Source: JAYPLE01 sp047627515 | GTDB lineage: Bacteria; Bacteroidota; Bacteroidia; Cytophagales; Cyclobacteriaceae | Reading direction: 5' to 3' | Length of the DNA stretch: 45,864 nt | Assembly (NCBI GenBank): GCA_047627515.1 | Contig: JBLHTU010000008.1 | Coordinates: 1 to 45,864 of the forward strand | In this document: positions 30,963 through 38,783 of the stretch, one piece after another | Position numbering within the stretch: position 1 is the stretch's first letter | Layout: each line of letters begins with the position of its first letter | Notes under the pieces: model-generated | What the model was told of the DNA's origin: nothing | The model's database searches: none | The model's input: the letters and a program-made list of their open reading frames with translations, nothing else | Made by a program: the position numbers and the translations under genes

Positions 30963-31367
30963 TCATTGTAATGAGCTGTCATTTGGGGCAATCAAATCAA
31001 TGAGATTTCCGTACAGGTCTTTGAATACAATTACCTCACCGTGCGCCTCGGTCACTGGTCCGCGTACTACCTCCATATTGTTGTCTAGAATCCGCTTCAA
31101 GTCTTTGCTAAAATGATCTGTATGAATAACCAGAAAAACTCTACCACCCGTTTGATTGCCCACAGCAGCAAACTGTTGTTCATTTTTAGCTTTTGCTAGT
31201 AGCAAACGACAGCCAGTGTCCCCCGGCGGAGCAATTACCACCCATCGTTTGGTATCGCTTCGTTTTGTATCCTCCACGAGCACAAAACCCAGCAGATCAC
31301 AATAGAAGGTAATCGCTTCGTCATATTCTTTTACGACGAGCGTTACCATTACTAGATTTTGAGGCAT
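30963..31367 (-). CDS. VOC family (glyoxalase/dioxygenase-fold) protein
   Basis: 134 residues with the two beta-alpha-beta-beta-beta modules of the vicinal oxygen chelate superfamily. Module 1 is MVTLVVKEYDEAITFYCDLLGFVLVED ... RLLLAKA and module 2 is RVFLVIHTDHFSKDLKRILDNNMEVV ... VIVFKDLYGNLIDLIAP. Possible metal ligands are His117-type and Glu/Asp side chains in the second module, but the usual N-terminal His is not evident, so it may be a non-metal member. It starts 3 bp after the M28 peptidase gene and is thus co-transcribed with it. The substrate is unknown. Confidence 0.88.
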   Translation of the reverse strand: MPQNLVMVTLVVKEYDEAITFYCDLLGFVLVEDTKRSDTKRWVVIAPPGDTGCRLLLAKAKNEQQFAAVGNQTGGRVFLVIHTDHFSKDLKRILDNNMEVVRGPVTEAHGEVIVFKDLYGNLIDLIAPNDSSLQ

Positions 31368-31370
31368 CTG

Positions 31371-33563
31371 CTATTCTGCTAGATCAGTCATCTGATCGAT
31401 GTGCTTTTGGAATCCAGCTAAAGTTGTGGATAAGATTCCGACCTGCTCAGTGGCTTCCGCCCAGTCTTCTTGCTCGATTGCTTCTCTTATACCAGGAAGT
31501 GTCTTCACACCATATCCGGTATAGAAACCTGGTGCATAGATCTGATGCTTGTACCAATCGCGACGGGGCAGGCCTTCATTTCTTGTGAGTTGTTGTTCTG
31601 CTGATTGGATCAGTTCATTCAGTTGTTCTTGGACAGACTCAGTCTGCAATGTCCAGTCGATTGCATGAAAGGCATCGATTGACTGGCCGAGTAATTCCAT
31701 TTGATTGAGAAGTGGACTAAAATCTAAGTACGGAATTATGGCTTTTTTAGGTGGCGTAGCTAAACCTAGTTTAGGGTCTGCTGCCAATTCAAAAGAGCGA
31801 CTTACAACGAGTGCATTGTGCTTGGATACTTCTTTTCTTTTACTGTCTACTAGTTCAATCACTTCAGAACTGTACGTTGAAACGGTCTTAAACCAGGCTT
31901 GGTAATCCATGGGGATGACTTCTGCATTGGCTAGTCTCAAGACCATTTTACCAGCAGCGCTTGCAAGAGCTACACCGTAAGCAAACTCTGGGTCTTTGAA
32001 TCTTTTGTAATGTGGGTAGGTATCATAGATTGTATGGTATTCGCCACCAGCATTTTCGCCACCGAAACCTATATTGAGAGAAGCAATGCCTGCGTGTTGA
32101 ATGAATGGTGTGTAATCAGAACCCGAGCCCAACGCATATAATCCGGGCGTGCCGTTTCCGCCGTTGACTCGATCTAAGGCACTTACTCGATCATATATCG
32201 ATACATTGGTCTGCGGATCAGTTACATCTTTGGCTACTTGCTGGACCATACTCTGCAGCCCGTGCGAGCCTCCAGCCCTAAAAAAGCCTCGTCCATTTCC
32301 GTCTGTATTGATATAGACAACGGCTTTCTCTTGCAATTCAGCCTTATGGTCTTCGACCCACTCAGTCGATCCGATGAGCCCTGGCTCCTCAGCATCCCAT
32401 CCGCAATACACTAGGGTTCGCTTTGGCAGTAGCCCCAACTTCGCGAGTTCGCCCATGGCGCGAGCTTCTTCCATAAGAGCCACCATTCCACTGACAGGAT
32501 CATTTGCACCATGCACCCAAGCATCATGATGATTTCCTCTCATCACCCATTGATCTGGATAAGTTGATCCTTTCATTGTGGCTATCACATTGTGTGCAGG
32601 CGTTAGCTTCCAGTCAAACTCTAGTTTAAGGCGGACTTTGGCTGGACCTGGTCCGATGTGGTACGTAATAGGCAAGGCACCTCGCCAAGATGGAGGAGCT
32701 ACGGGTCCTTTCAATGCAGCTAGAAGTGGCTGAGCATCTTCATATGAGATAGGCAAGACAGGAATTTTCGTGATGGTGGGGGCGTCTTTTCTATCTAGTC
32801 TCTTGGCATTTTTTGTGGCGCCAACGCCTGGTGTTAAGACATCGCCGGGATAAAGTGGCATGTCCATCACTGAGCCACGTTGCACACCAGTCGCATTTTT
32901 GAAGGCACCTTCTGGATAGACGTCACCTCTAAAGTACCCATCATCTTTTGGGTCAGAGTAGATGATACAGCCGATTGCTCCTTTTTCTGCAGCAAGTTTA
33001 GGTTTGATGCCTCTCCATGATCCGTAATATTTGGCGATGACGATTTTGCCTTTGACATCGATGCCCATTTGCTCTAAGACCTCATAATCGGCAGGTATGC
33101 CGTAGTTAACAAAGACAAGCTCTGCAGTCACGTCACCATCTGTTGAGAAAGCATTATAGCTTGGGAGCAAGGCGTCACCTTGTGCAGTGTAAGGATCACC
33201 TTCCACAGGGACGGCTGTCAATTTGGCTTTATAAGTTGATGGTGCAGTCATCTCTAGCAGCCTAACCTTTGGATAAGGAAACAGTACTTGATAGGTCTCT
33301 ATTTTTGCTTTATATCCCCATGAGGCAAATTGATCCCGCATCCATTCGGCATTTTTGCGTCCATACTCTGTACCAACCCAGTGAGGCTGATCAGCCATTC
33401 GTTTCATCCAGTCATCCAGATTTTGAGCATTGAGCTGTTGCTCAAACGTTTTTTCGAGTTCTTTTTGGGCAGCACTTTGATCAGGTCCAAAGCCAATGAT
33501 CGATTGTGAGTAGCTTGAAAAAGAAAAAGCAAATAAGAAGAGGAAGGTGATTAGTACTTTCAT
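31371..33563 (-). CDS. M28 family peptidase, glutamate carboxypeptidase II-like (paralogue 1)
   Basis: 730 residues from the ATG at 33563, chosen because a signal peptide (MKVLITFLFLFAFSFSSYSQ) starts there; the frame is open to 33638. The order is an M28 N-terminal part, a PA domain (about 140-270), then the two-zinc M28 catalytic core: GNHHDAWVHGANDPVSGM, the Glu pair in WDAEEPGLIGS, an Asp in YINTDG and a His in GEYHTIYDTY. The C-terminal helical dimerisation domain of the transferrin-receptor type follows. These enzymes remove C-terminal residues, often glutamate, from peptides. It is probably periplasmic. The VOC gene follows 3 bp later. A second copy lies at 36488-38584. Confidence 0.93.
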   Translation of the reverse strand: MKVLITFLFLFAFSFSSYSQSIIGFGPDQSAAQKELEKTFEQQLNAQNLDDWMKRMADQPHWVGTEYGRKNAEWMRDQFASWGYKAKIETYQVLFPYPKVRLLEMTAPSTYKAKLTAVPVEGDPYTAQGDALLPSYNAFSTDGDVTAELVFVNYGIPADYEVLEQMGIDVKGKIVIAKYYGSWRGIKPKLAAEKGAIGCIIYSDPKDDGYFRGDVYPEGAFKNATGVQRGSVMDMPLYPGDVLTPGVGATKNAKRLDRKDAPTITKIPVLPISYEDAQPLLAALKGPVAPPSWRGALPITYHIGPGPAKVRLKLEFDWKLTPAHNVIATMKGSTYPDQWVMRGNHHDAWVHGANDPVSGMVALMEEARAMGELAKLGLLPKRTLVYCGWDAEEPGLIGSTEWVEDHKAELQEKAVVYINTDGNGRGFFRAGGSHGLQSMVQQVAKDVTDPQTNVSIYDRVSALDRVNGGNGTPGLYALGSGSDYTPFIQHAGIASLNIGFGGENAGGEYHTIYDTYPHYKRFKDPEFAYGVALASAAGKMVLRLANAEVIPMDYQAWFKTVSTYSSEVIELVDSKRKEVSKHNALVVSRSFELAADPKLGLATPPKKAIIPYLDFSPLLNQMELLGQSIDAFHAIDWTLQTESVQEQLNELIQSAEQQLTRNEGLPRRDWYKHQIYAPGFYTGYGVKTLPGIREAIEQEDWAEATEQVGILSTTLAGFQKHIDQMTDLAE

Positions 33564-33769
33564 AGATCGGTTTCTAGATTGAAGAAGAAAGTTAATAGGT
33601 CGTCCGTTAAAAAAATGCACCATTGGTGTAAAGAGCATTCTAAAGTCAATTACTATTTTTGTGGGTCTAAACTAAACCTATTAGCACCTAGTGCTACTTT
33701 GGCCATCTATATCCACCATTACTTAGATTTTTTGAAATATTATTTTTATTATTTTTATTACTTTTCGAA

Positions 33770-34747
33770 TTGAATCATAGTCTTATCAAGAAAGTTCTCT
33801 TTGTTATACCCCCAGAAGTACATCTTCTGGACATCAACGGACCTGCACATATTTTCTATGAAGCGCAGGAATTTGGGGCCCCTGTGGAATTGCACTTTGT
33901 ATCGCTTAATGATCAGGCTGAGATAGAAAGTAGTGCTGGTCTTTATTTTAATCGACTTGAGCATTTTAGCCATTTTGAGTTAACCCAAAATGACATTCTC
34001 TTTATTCCCGGGATGGACTATAGCTTACTTTCTGATGTAAATTTTCGAAAAAGTATCTCACCTTTTTTGAAATGGGTCAACACCCAAAATGACTATGGAG
34101 CTGATATATGCGCTGTTTGCACTGGCAGCTTTCTACTAGCAGAAACAGGGATTTTAGATAGAAATAGTTGCACCACACATTGGAAGTATTATGAGGAGTT
34201 TTGTAAAAGATTTCCTTTAGTACAGCTAGAGAGGAATAGGTTGTTCGTGACCTCCAACAATATTCACTCTAGTGCAGGGGTATCATCGGGAATCGACCTC
34301 TCACTTTATATCATTGAAAAGTACTTTGGAACAAATATGGCTCTTGATATTGCCAAAGAGGTAGTGATCTATTTTAGAAGAAGCGCCTCAGACCCGCAGC
34401 TAAGTATTTTTTTACAGTTCAGAAACCACCTAGAGCATCGAGTACACGAAGCACAGGATTATTTAGTGAATAACTTGGCAGATACATTAACTAATGAAGA
34501 TTTGGCTGACCGAGTATGTATGAGCACAAGAAACCTTACCCGATTATTCAAAAAAACCACTGGGATTACTGTTGGTGAGTATCTACAAAAACTAAGGGTG
34601 GAGAAAGCAGTGGCTCTTTTGTCAAATGGCCAGAAAGTAAGTGCGGTAGCTTTAGAATGTGGCTTACAAAGCGGAAATCAATTACGTTACTTACTAAAAA
34701 AACATCGAGGAATTCTGCCTATGGAAATCCTATCGGTAAAAGATTAG
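33770..34747 (+). CDS. GlxA-like regulator: DJ-1/PfpI domain plus AraC HTH
   Basis: 325 residues. The frame starts at a TTG (33770) in an AT-rich stretch; no in-frame ATG exists near the conserved N-terminus (KKVLFVIPPEVHLLDINGPA), so the start is uncertain. Residues 1-190 form a DJ-1/PfpI domain with the nucleophile-elbow cysteine C117 in ICAVCTGSFLLAETGIL and TTHW, similar to isonitrile hydratase-type members. Residues ~215-320 are an AraC double HTH (LTNEDLADRVCMSTRNLTRL, and VSAVALECGLQSGNQLRYLLKK). GlxA regulators control catabolic genes. The secreted DJ-1 gene 79 bp downstream is the natural target. Confidence 0.9.
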   Translation: MNHSLIKKVLFVIPPEVHLLDINGPAHIFYEAQEFGAPVELHFVSLNDQAEIESSAGLYFNRLEHFSHFELTQNDILFIPGMDYSLLSDVNFRKSISPFLKWVNTQNDYGADICAVCTGSFLLAETGILDRNSCTTHWKYYEEFCKRFPLVQLERNRLFVTSNNIHSSAGVSSGIDLSLYIIEKYFGTNMALDIAKEVVIYFRRSASDPQLSIFLQFRNHLEHRVHEAQDYLVNNLADTLTNEDLADRVCMSTRNLTRLFKKTTGITVGEYLQKLRVEKAVALLSNGQKVSAVALECGLQSGNQLRYLLKKHRGILPMEILSVKD

Positions 34748-34826
34748 GCCCTATCCTGCGTATGGTTGTCCTTTTATCAATTTGACTATCATATAAGTTT
34801 ATAGTTCATAACTAAACCTTCGATTC

Positions 34827-35888
34827 ATGAAATTCAAGTTCTACGTGATTTTTCTATTTATTGCTCAATTTGCTTTCGCCCAAGCGAACATTTCATCAAA
34901 TCCAATTTACGTGTGTCCGCCCTGTAATAGCGAGTGCGATTCTCTCACATTTAAAAACCCGGGAATATGTGAACACTGTGATATGGGTTTAATCAGTAAG
35001 AAAGAGTTGGACACATTTAAAGACAATCAGAATAAAACAATCGCTTTTTATTTACAAGATGGGGTAGAGGTTTTAGATTTTGCCGGTCCTATGGAAGTGT
35101 TTTCATATGCTGGTTTTAAGATTTTTACCGTTTCGAAATCGAGAGAACCTATTACTTCCCAAGGCATCTTGAATATTGTTCCTGATTATACATTGGAGGA
35201 TGCTCCAAAAGCTGATATGCTAGCCTTCTTTGGAGGAAACGCTACTACGGCTTATCAGGATCAGGAAGTTATCGATTGGGTAAAAAATCAAGAGAATATC
35301 CAATACTATTTTTCTGTCTGCACCGGGGCTTTCATTCTTGCAGAGGCGGATATATTGCAAAACAAAACTGCCACTACATTTCATTCGGCACTAGACGAAT
35401 TCGAAAGAAAATATCCCGACACCGAACTGCTAAAAGATGTACGCTATGTCGACAACGGAACCGTTATAACCACAGCTGGGATTTCTGCCGGTATTGATGG
35501 TGCCTTGCATCTAGTGGCAAAGATTCAGGGTTTCAATAATGCTCGAAAAATAGCTTACAACATCGAGTATGACAAATGGACGCCGGGGGAGGGACTTTTA
35601 TTGACCGATGATAATCCCTACCGTTATTTCATGGAAATAGAAAATATGGAAGACTATATTGGCATGTATCAATTTGAGAACAATGGGCAAGTTGAAATAG
35701 AGTTGAATCAAAGAGAAAACTCGATCTATGCCATTCTTGACGGACAGAAATACCCACTTTTTTATCTTGATCAAGATGTTTTTGTAAGCGTAAACGGTCA
35801 ACAAGTAAGTTTTCAAAGGGATAGTAACAATGTAATCTCAGGGTATCGAAATACTAAAGATGAATCAATACTCTACAAAAAAATATAG
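34827..35888 (+). CDS. Secreted DJ-1/PfpI protein with N-terminal Cys-rich metal-binding domain
   Basis: 353 residues. A signal peptide (MKFKFYVIFLFIAQFAFA) is followed by a small ribbon like the heavy-metal-binding domain of copper proteins: YVCPPCNSECDSL then CEHCDMGL (C30, C33, C37, C48, C51). A DJ-1/PfpI domain (about 69-240) comes next, with VEVLDFAGPMEVF, FFGGNA, and Cys165 at the nucleophile elbow (SVCTGAFILAEADIL), then TAGISAGIDGALHLV. The last ~85 residues are a beta-rich module (YIGMYQFENNGQVEIELNQR). DJ-1 domains are normally cytosolic, so an exported, metal-ribbon version is unusual. It lies directly downstream of a DJ-1/AraC regulator. Confidence 0.88.
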   Translation: MKFKFYVIFLFIAQFAFAQANISSNPIYVCPPCNSECDSLTFKNPGICEHCDMGLISKKELDTFKDNQNKTIAFYLQDGVEVLDFAGPMEVFSYAGFKIFTVSKSREPITSQGILNIVPDYTLEDAPKADMLAFFGGNATTAYQDQEVIDWVKNQENIQYYFSVCTGAFILAEADILQNKTATTFHSALDEFERKYPDTELLKDVRYVDNGTVITTAGISAGIDGALHLVAKIQGFNNARKIAYNIEYDKWTPGEGLLLTDDNPYRYFMEIENMEDYIGMYQFENNGQVEIELNQRENSIYAILDGQKYPLFYLDQDVFVSVNGQQVSFQRDSNNVISGYRNTKDESILYKKI

Positions 35889-36052
35889 GGTCAACCTTCC
35901 TATTTGAGCGCAACTTAAAAATGAATTTAATCAGGTCATTCAACTATGAAAGGAAATTATTTAGCTCTTAGCTTCTGATCACTATTAAACTTTGATATTT
36001 AGCTGTTGCTTAACGAATAACTACTGTAACCTTGACAAAAAAAAACGATGAG

Positions 36053-36430
36053 ATGAGTCTAGCTTCCAATAAGGCTAATGCTATTGCCTTTTACCAAATG
36101 GCCTACGATGGCAATCCCAGACAAGCGATAGATAACTATGTAGGGACAGCGTATATCCAACACAATCCCGATGTGGCTGATGGGAAGCAAGGGTTTATTA
36201 CTTATTTCGAACGAATGCATCTGGAATACCCCGGTAAAACGATAGACTTTGTTAGATGTATTTCTGAAGGAGATCTTGTGGCATTGCATACCCATCAGAC
36301 GTGGCCAAGTAATGACCGGTACATAACCATGGATTTTTTTCGCTTTGATTCAGAAGGGAAGATCTGCGAACATTGGGATGCCATTCAGCAAATCCCTGTA
36401 AAGTCAGCTAACCCAAATACAATGTATTAG
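36053..36430 (+). CDS. NTF2-like/SnoaL-type protein
   Basis: 125 residues from the ATG at 36053 (MSLASNKANAIAFYQMAYDG); a TTG at 36032 would add seven residues and is less likely. The fold is the NTF2-like cone: two opening helices (AIAFYQMAYDGNPRQAIDNYV), AYIQHNPDVADGKQGFITYFERM, then strands TIDFVRCISEGDLVALHTHQTW and ITMDFFRFDSEGKICEHWDAIQQIP. The H-N-P and E-H-W-D residues match a predicted SnoaL-like aldol-condensation/hydrolase subgroup common next to catabolic regulators. The reaction is unknown. It is on the same strand as the DJ-1 pair, with a 164-bp gap. Confidence 0.9.
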   Translation: MSLASNKANAIAFYQMAYDGNPRQAIDNYVGTAYIQHNPDVADGKQGFITYFERMHLEYPGKTIDFVRCISEGDLVALHTHQTWPSNDRYITMDFFRFDSEGKICEHWDAIQQIPVKSANPNTMY

Positions 36431-36487
36431 GTAAGCTATGCCTCAAAGGAGATCTACTGCTATGTCGCCATTGAAATTCTTAATACG

Positions 36488-38584
36488 CTAGAGACTAGCG
36501 GCAAGTTTGTCGATTTTGTCAGTCAGACGGATGATTGCAGCTGCATATCTCTCATCCCACTCATCTAGACGTGTGGTAGAGGCCAAGGCGATTTCATATT
36601 CCAAGCCAGGAAGAATCCATGATGCATAGCCACTAAAGGGGTCCGAGGCCGCATACAATGAGCGGTACCAAGCACCGAAATACATCCCTTTTTCTTCAAG
36701 AAAGCTCTTCTCAAGTGTTAGAAGCTGTTGGTTGATGGCTTTCGATTGTTTTTTGGAAAACGAAGTAGTATTAAGCAGCTCATTGAGCGAAAGATCAAGG
36801 GTAGCAGCGCTTACGTCAAGCTTTGTCAACGCATCAGTTACTTTCATGAATCCAGAAAAATCAACATCATACTTTTTGATTTTTTCCGTAGCATTTGCAA
36901 AATGTATCTTTAAGTCCGTTCCGTATCTGACGACATCGTAAGGGATCAAATCAGCATTGGCCAATCGAAGGCTCATGATACCCACAAGGCTTTCCACTGT
37001 AGGGCCCATTTTGAATGCTGGATCGACGAATTTGCTGTAGTAGTAAAAATCATCATAGTTACTATGATAGGCAGTTGGTCCACCGGCACCTCCGCTTAGT
37101 GAGGGGACACCAGCATGCATATAGAAAGCAATGTGATCCGAACCGCCACCAAGATTACCGATTACTGGTTCATCTAGCTCTTCACCTTTCCATTGTTCAA
37201 AAAGTGTTTTGTCACTGTACGGATAATCTACTTCTTTGCTTGCCTCAACAATGAGTCGCTTGAGTGTAGGTGCAGCCGATGCTCCGAATCTTTTCCCGGA
37301 AACACCACCATCAAAATTTAAATAAGCGACGGCTTTTGCTTCAAGTTCTGAGCGCATTTGCTCCACCCACTCTGATGATCCTAATACACCATGCTCTTCA
37401 GCATCCCAATGCCCGATCATGATAGAGCGTTTTGGTCTTTTCCCTTCGGCAGCTAATTTACCAAGTGTCTCGCTCAGGCTCAGTAGCATAGCCGTACCGC
37501 TATTGGGGTCGGTTGCACCATAGCCCCATGCATCATAATGACAACCAAGAATTACCCATTCGTCTGGATAGTCAGTGCCTTTGAGCGTGCCTAGTACATT
37601 GTTTACGCGTACAAATTCTCTTTTCTGATCAACCTTCAATCGCACGGTCAGTTCTTTTCCACCTTCCAATCTGTACGTAAAAGGTAACCCTCCTTGCCAG
37701 CCATTTGGAACCACTTGGCCTTGCATGCGACTGAGGATTTCTTTCGCTGCGCCGTAAGCTATAGGTGTCACAGGGATAGTATGCAGTTGCGCATCTTCGA
37801 TCGGCATTCTGGTCACTTTTTGCTTTCCGTCTAGGGGCAAAGCAGGCTCAAAAGGCGTAAGTGGATCACCTGTAAAATCTGTTGTCAGTACAGAACCCCT
37901 TTGAATTGTGCTTTCACTGTAATAGGGTCCTTCGGGGAAAACCAGTCCTTTAGCATAGCCAGCATCGCCTGGATCCGTGTAGATGATCAAGCCAGCTGCT
38001 CCACTTGCTTCAGCAAATTTCGCTTTGAAGCCTCTGAAGTTACCGCCGTAACGAGCCATGATGATTTTTCCTTGGGTTTCAATTCCCATTGTTTTCAGCT
38101 GCTCAAAATCTTCTTTGCGACCAAAATTAGCATAGACAATTTCAGCCGTGACATCACCACTACCAGAATAGGCATTCCAACCTTTCCATAGATCTGGGTT
38201 GGCAGAAAATTCATCCTCTCCGATGACGTACTCTTGCTGATTGAGTGGCTGTCGGATCGGAGTGACTACTTCGATCAGTGAGGTGCCTGGCTCCTTGGAC
38301 ATATACATGTCGTATGGGTACAGCTGGACATCCCACCCAGCTTCATCCATCACTGTGGCCATGTAGTCACGTACCTCTTCATTGGCTGGATTACCCGCGA
38401 CATGTGGTTTTGCTGTTAGCTTCTGTAAATGCTTTTTGAAGCTTGTACTATCAATCGATTGGTTGAAAGTTGTTTCAATTTGCTGCTGCGCTGCTGCTGA
38501 GTTTGGCGTGAAACCATCAAGTTTCTGTGCAGTACTTGTGTTAATCAAAACAAGCAATGCAACAAGCGGGAATAGGATTTTCAT
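36488..38584 (-). CDS. M28 family peptidase, glutamate carboxypeptidase II-like (paralogue 2)
   Basis: 698 residues with a signal peptide (MKILFPLVALLVLINTSTA). The architecture equals that of the protein at 31371-33563: a PA domain (about 140-260) and an M28 zinc core with GCHYDAWGYGATDPNSG, WDAEEHGVLGSSEWVEQ, an Asp in YLNFDGG, GGGSDHIAFYMHAGVP and the His in AYHSNYDDF, then a helical C-terminal domain. The two share many segments (KIIMARYGG/KIVIAKYYG, DEWVILG/DQWVMRG, SEWVEQ/TEWVED), so they are paralogues. It is likely a periplasmic carboxypeptidase, with a different pocket from paralogue 1 (D-P-N-S versus D-P-V-S). It stands alone. Confidence 0.93.
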   Translation of the reverse strand: MKILFPLVALLVLINTSTAQKLDGFTPNSAAAQQQIETTFNQSIDSTSFKKHLQKLTAKPHVAGNPANEEVRDYMATVMDEAGWDVQLYPYDMYMSKEPGTSLIEVVTPIRQPLNQQEYVIGEDEFSANPDLWKGWNAYSGSGDVTAEIVYANFGRKEDFEQLKTMGIETQGKIIMARYGGNFRGFKAKFAEASGAAGLIIYTDPGDAGYAKGLVFPEGPYYSESTIQRGSVLTTDFTGDPLTPFEPALPLDGKQKVTRMPIEDAQLHTIPVTPIAYGAAKEILSRMQGQVVPNGWQGGLPFTYRLEGGKELTVRLKVDQKREFVRVNNVLGTLKGTDYPDEWVILGCHYDAWGYGATDPNSGTAMLLSLSETLGKLAAEGKRPKRSIMIGHWDAEEHGVLGSSEWVEQMRSELEAKAVAYLNFDGGVSGKRFGASAAPTLKRLIVEASKEVDYPYSDKTLFEQWKGEELDEPVIGNLGGGSDHIAFYMHAGVPSLSGGAGGPTAYHSNYDDFYYYSKFVDPAFKMGPTVESLVGIMSLRLANADLIPYDVVRYGTDLKIHFANATEKIKKYDVDFSGFMKVTDALTKLDVSAATLDLSLNELLNTTSFSKKQSKAINQQLLTLEKSFLEEKGMYFGAWYRSLYAASDPFSGYASWILPGLEYEIALASTTRLDEWDERYAAAIIRLTDKIDKLAASL

Positions 38585-38783
38585 AGGAATAGGTTTAAAT
38601 CAAAACTAATCGATTTAGGATGAAACCAATACTAATTTCTCTCTTAGCAATACTTTTAACTCAATCCAGTTAGCAAATGCCTGATTCAGTATGATTATTT
38701 AACGATTCGGTCAATTTCAAATAGTTAGTATTATATCTGCCCAATGCGATCCATTAAATTCCTGATAACTAAAGTTTGAATCT

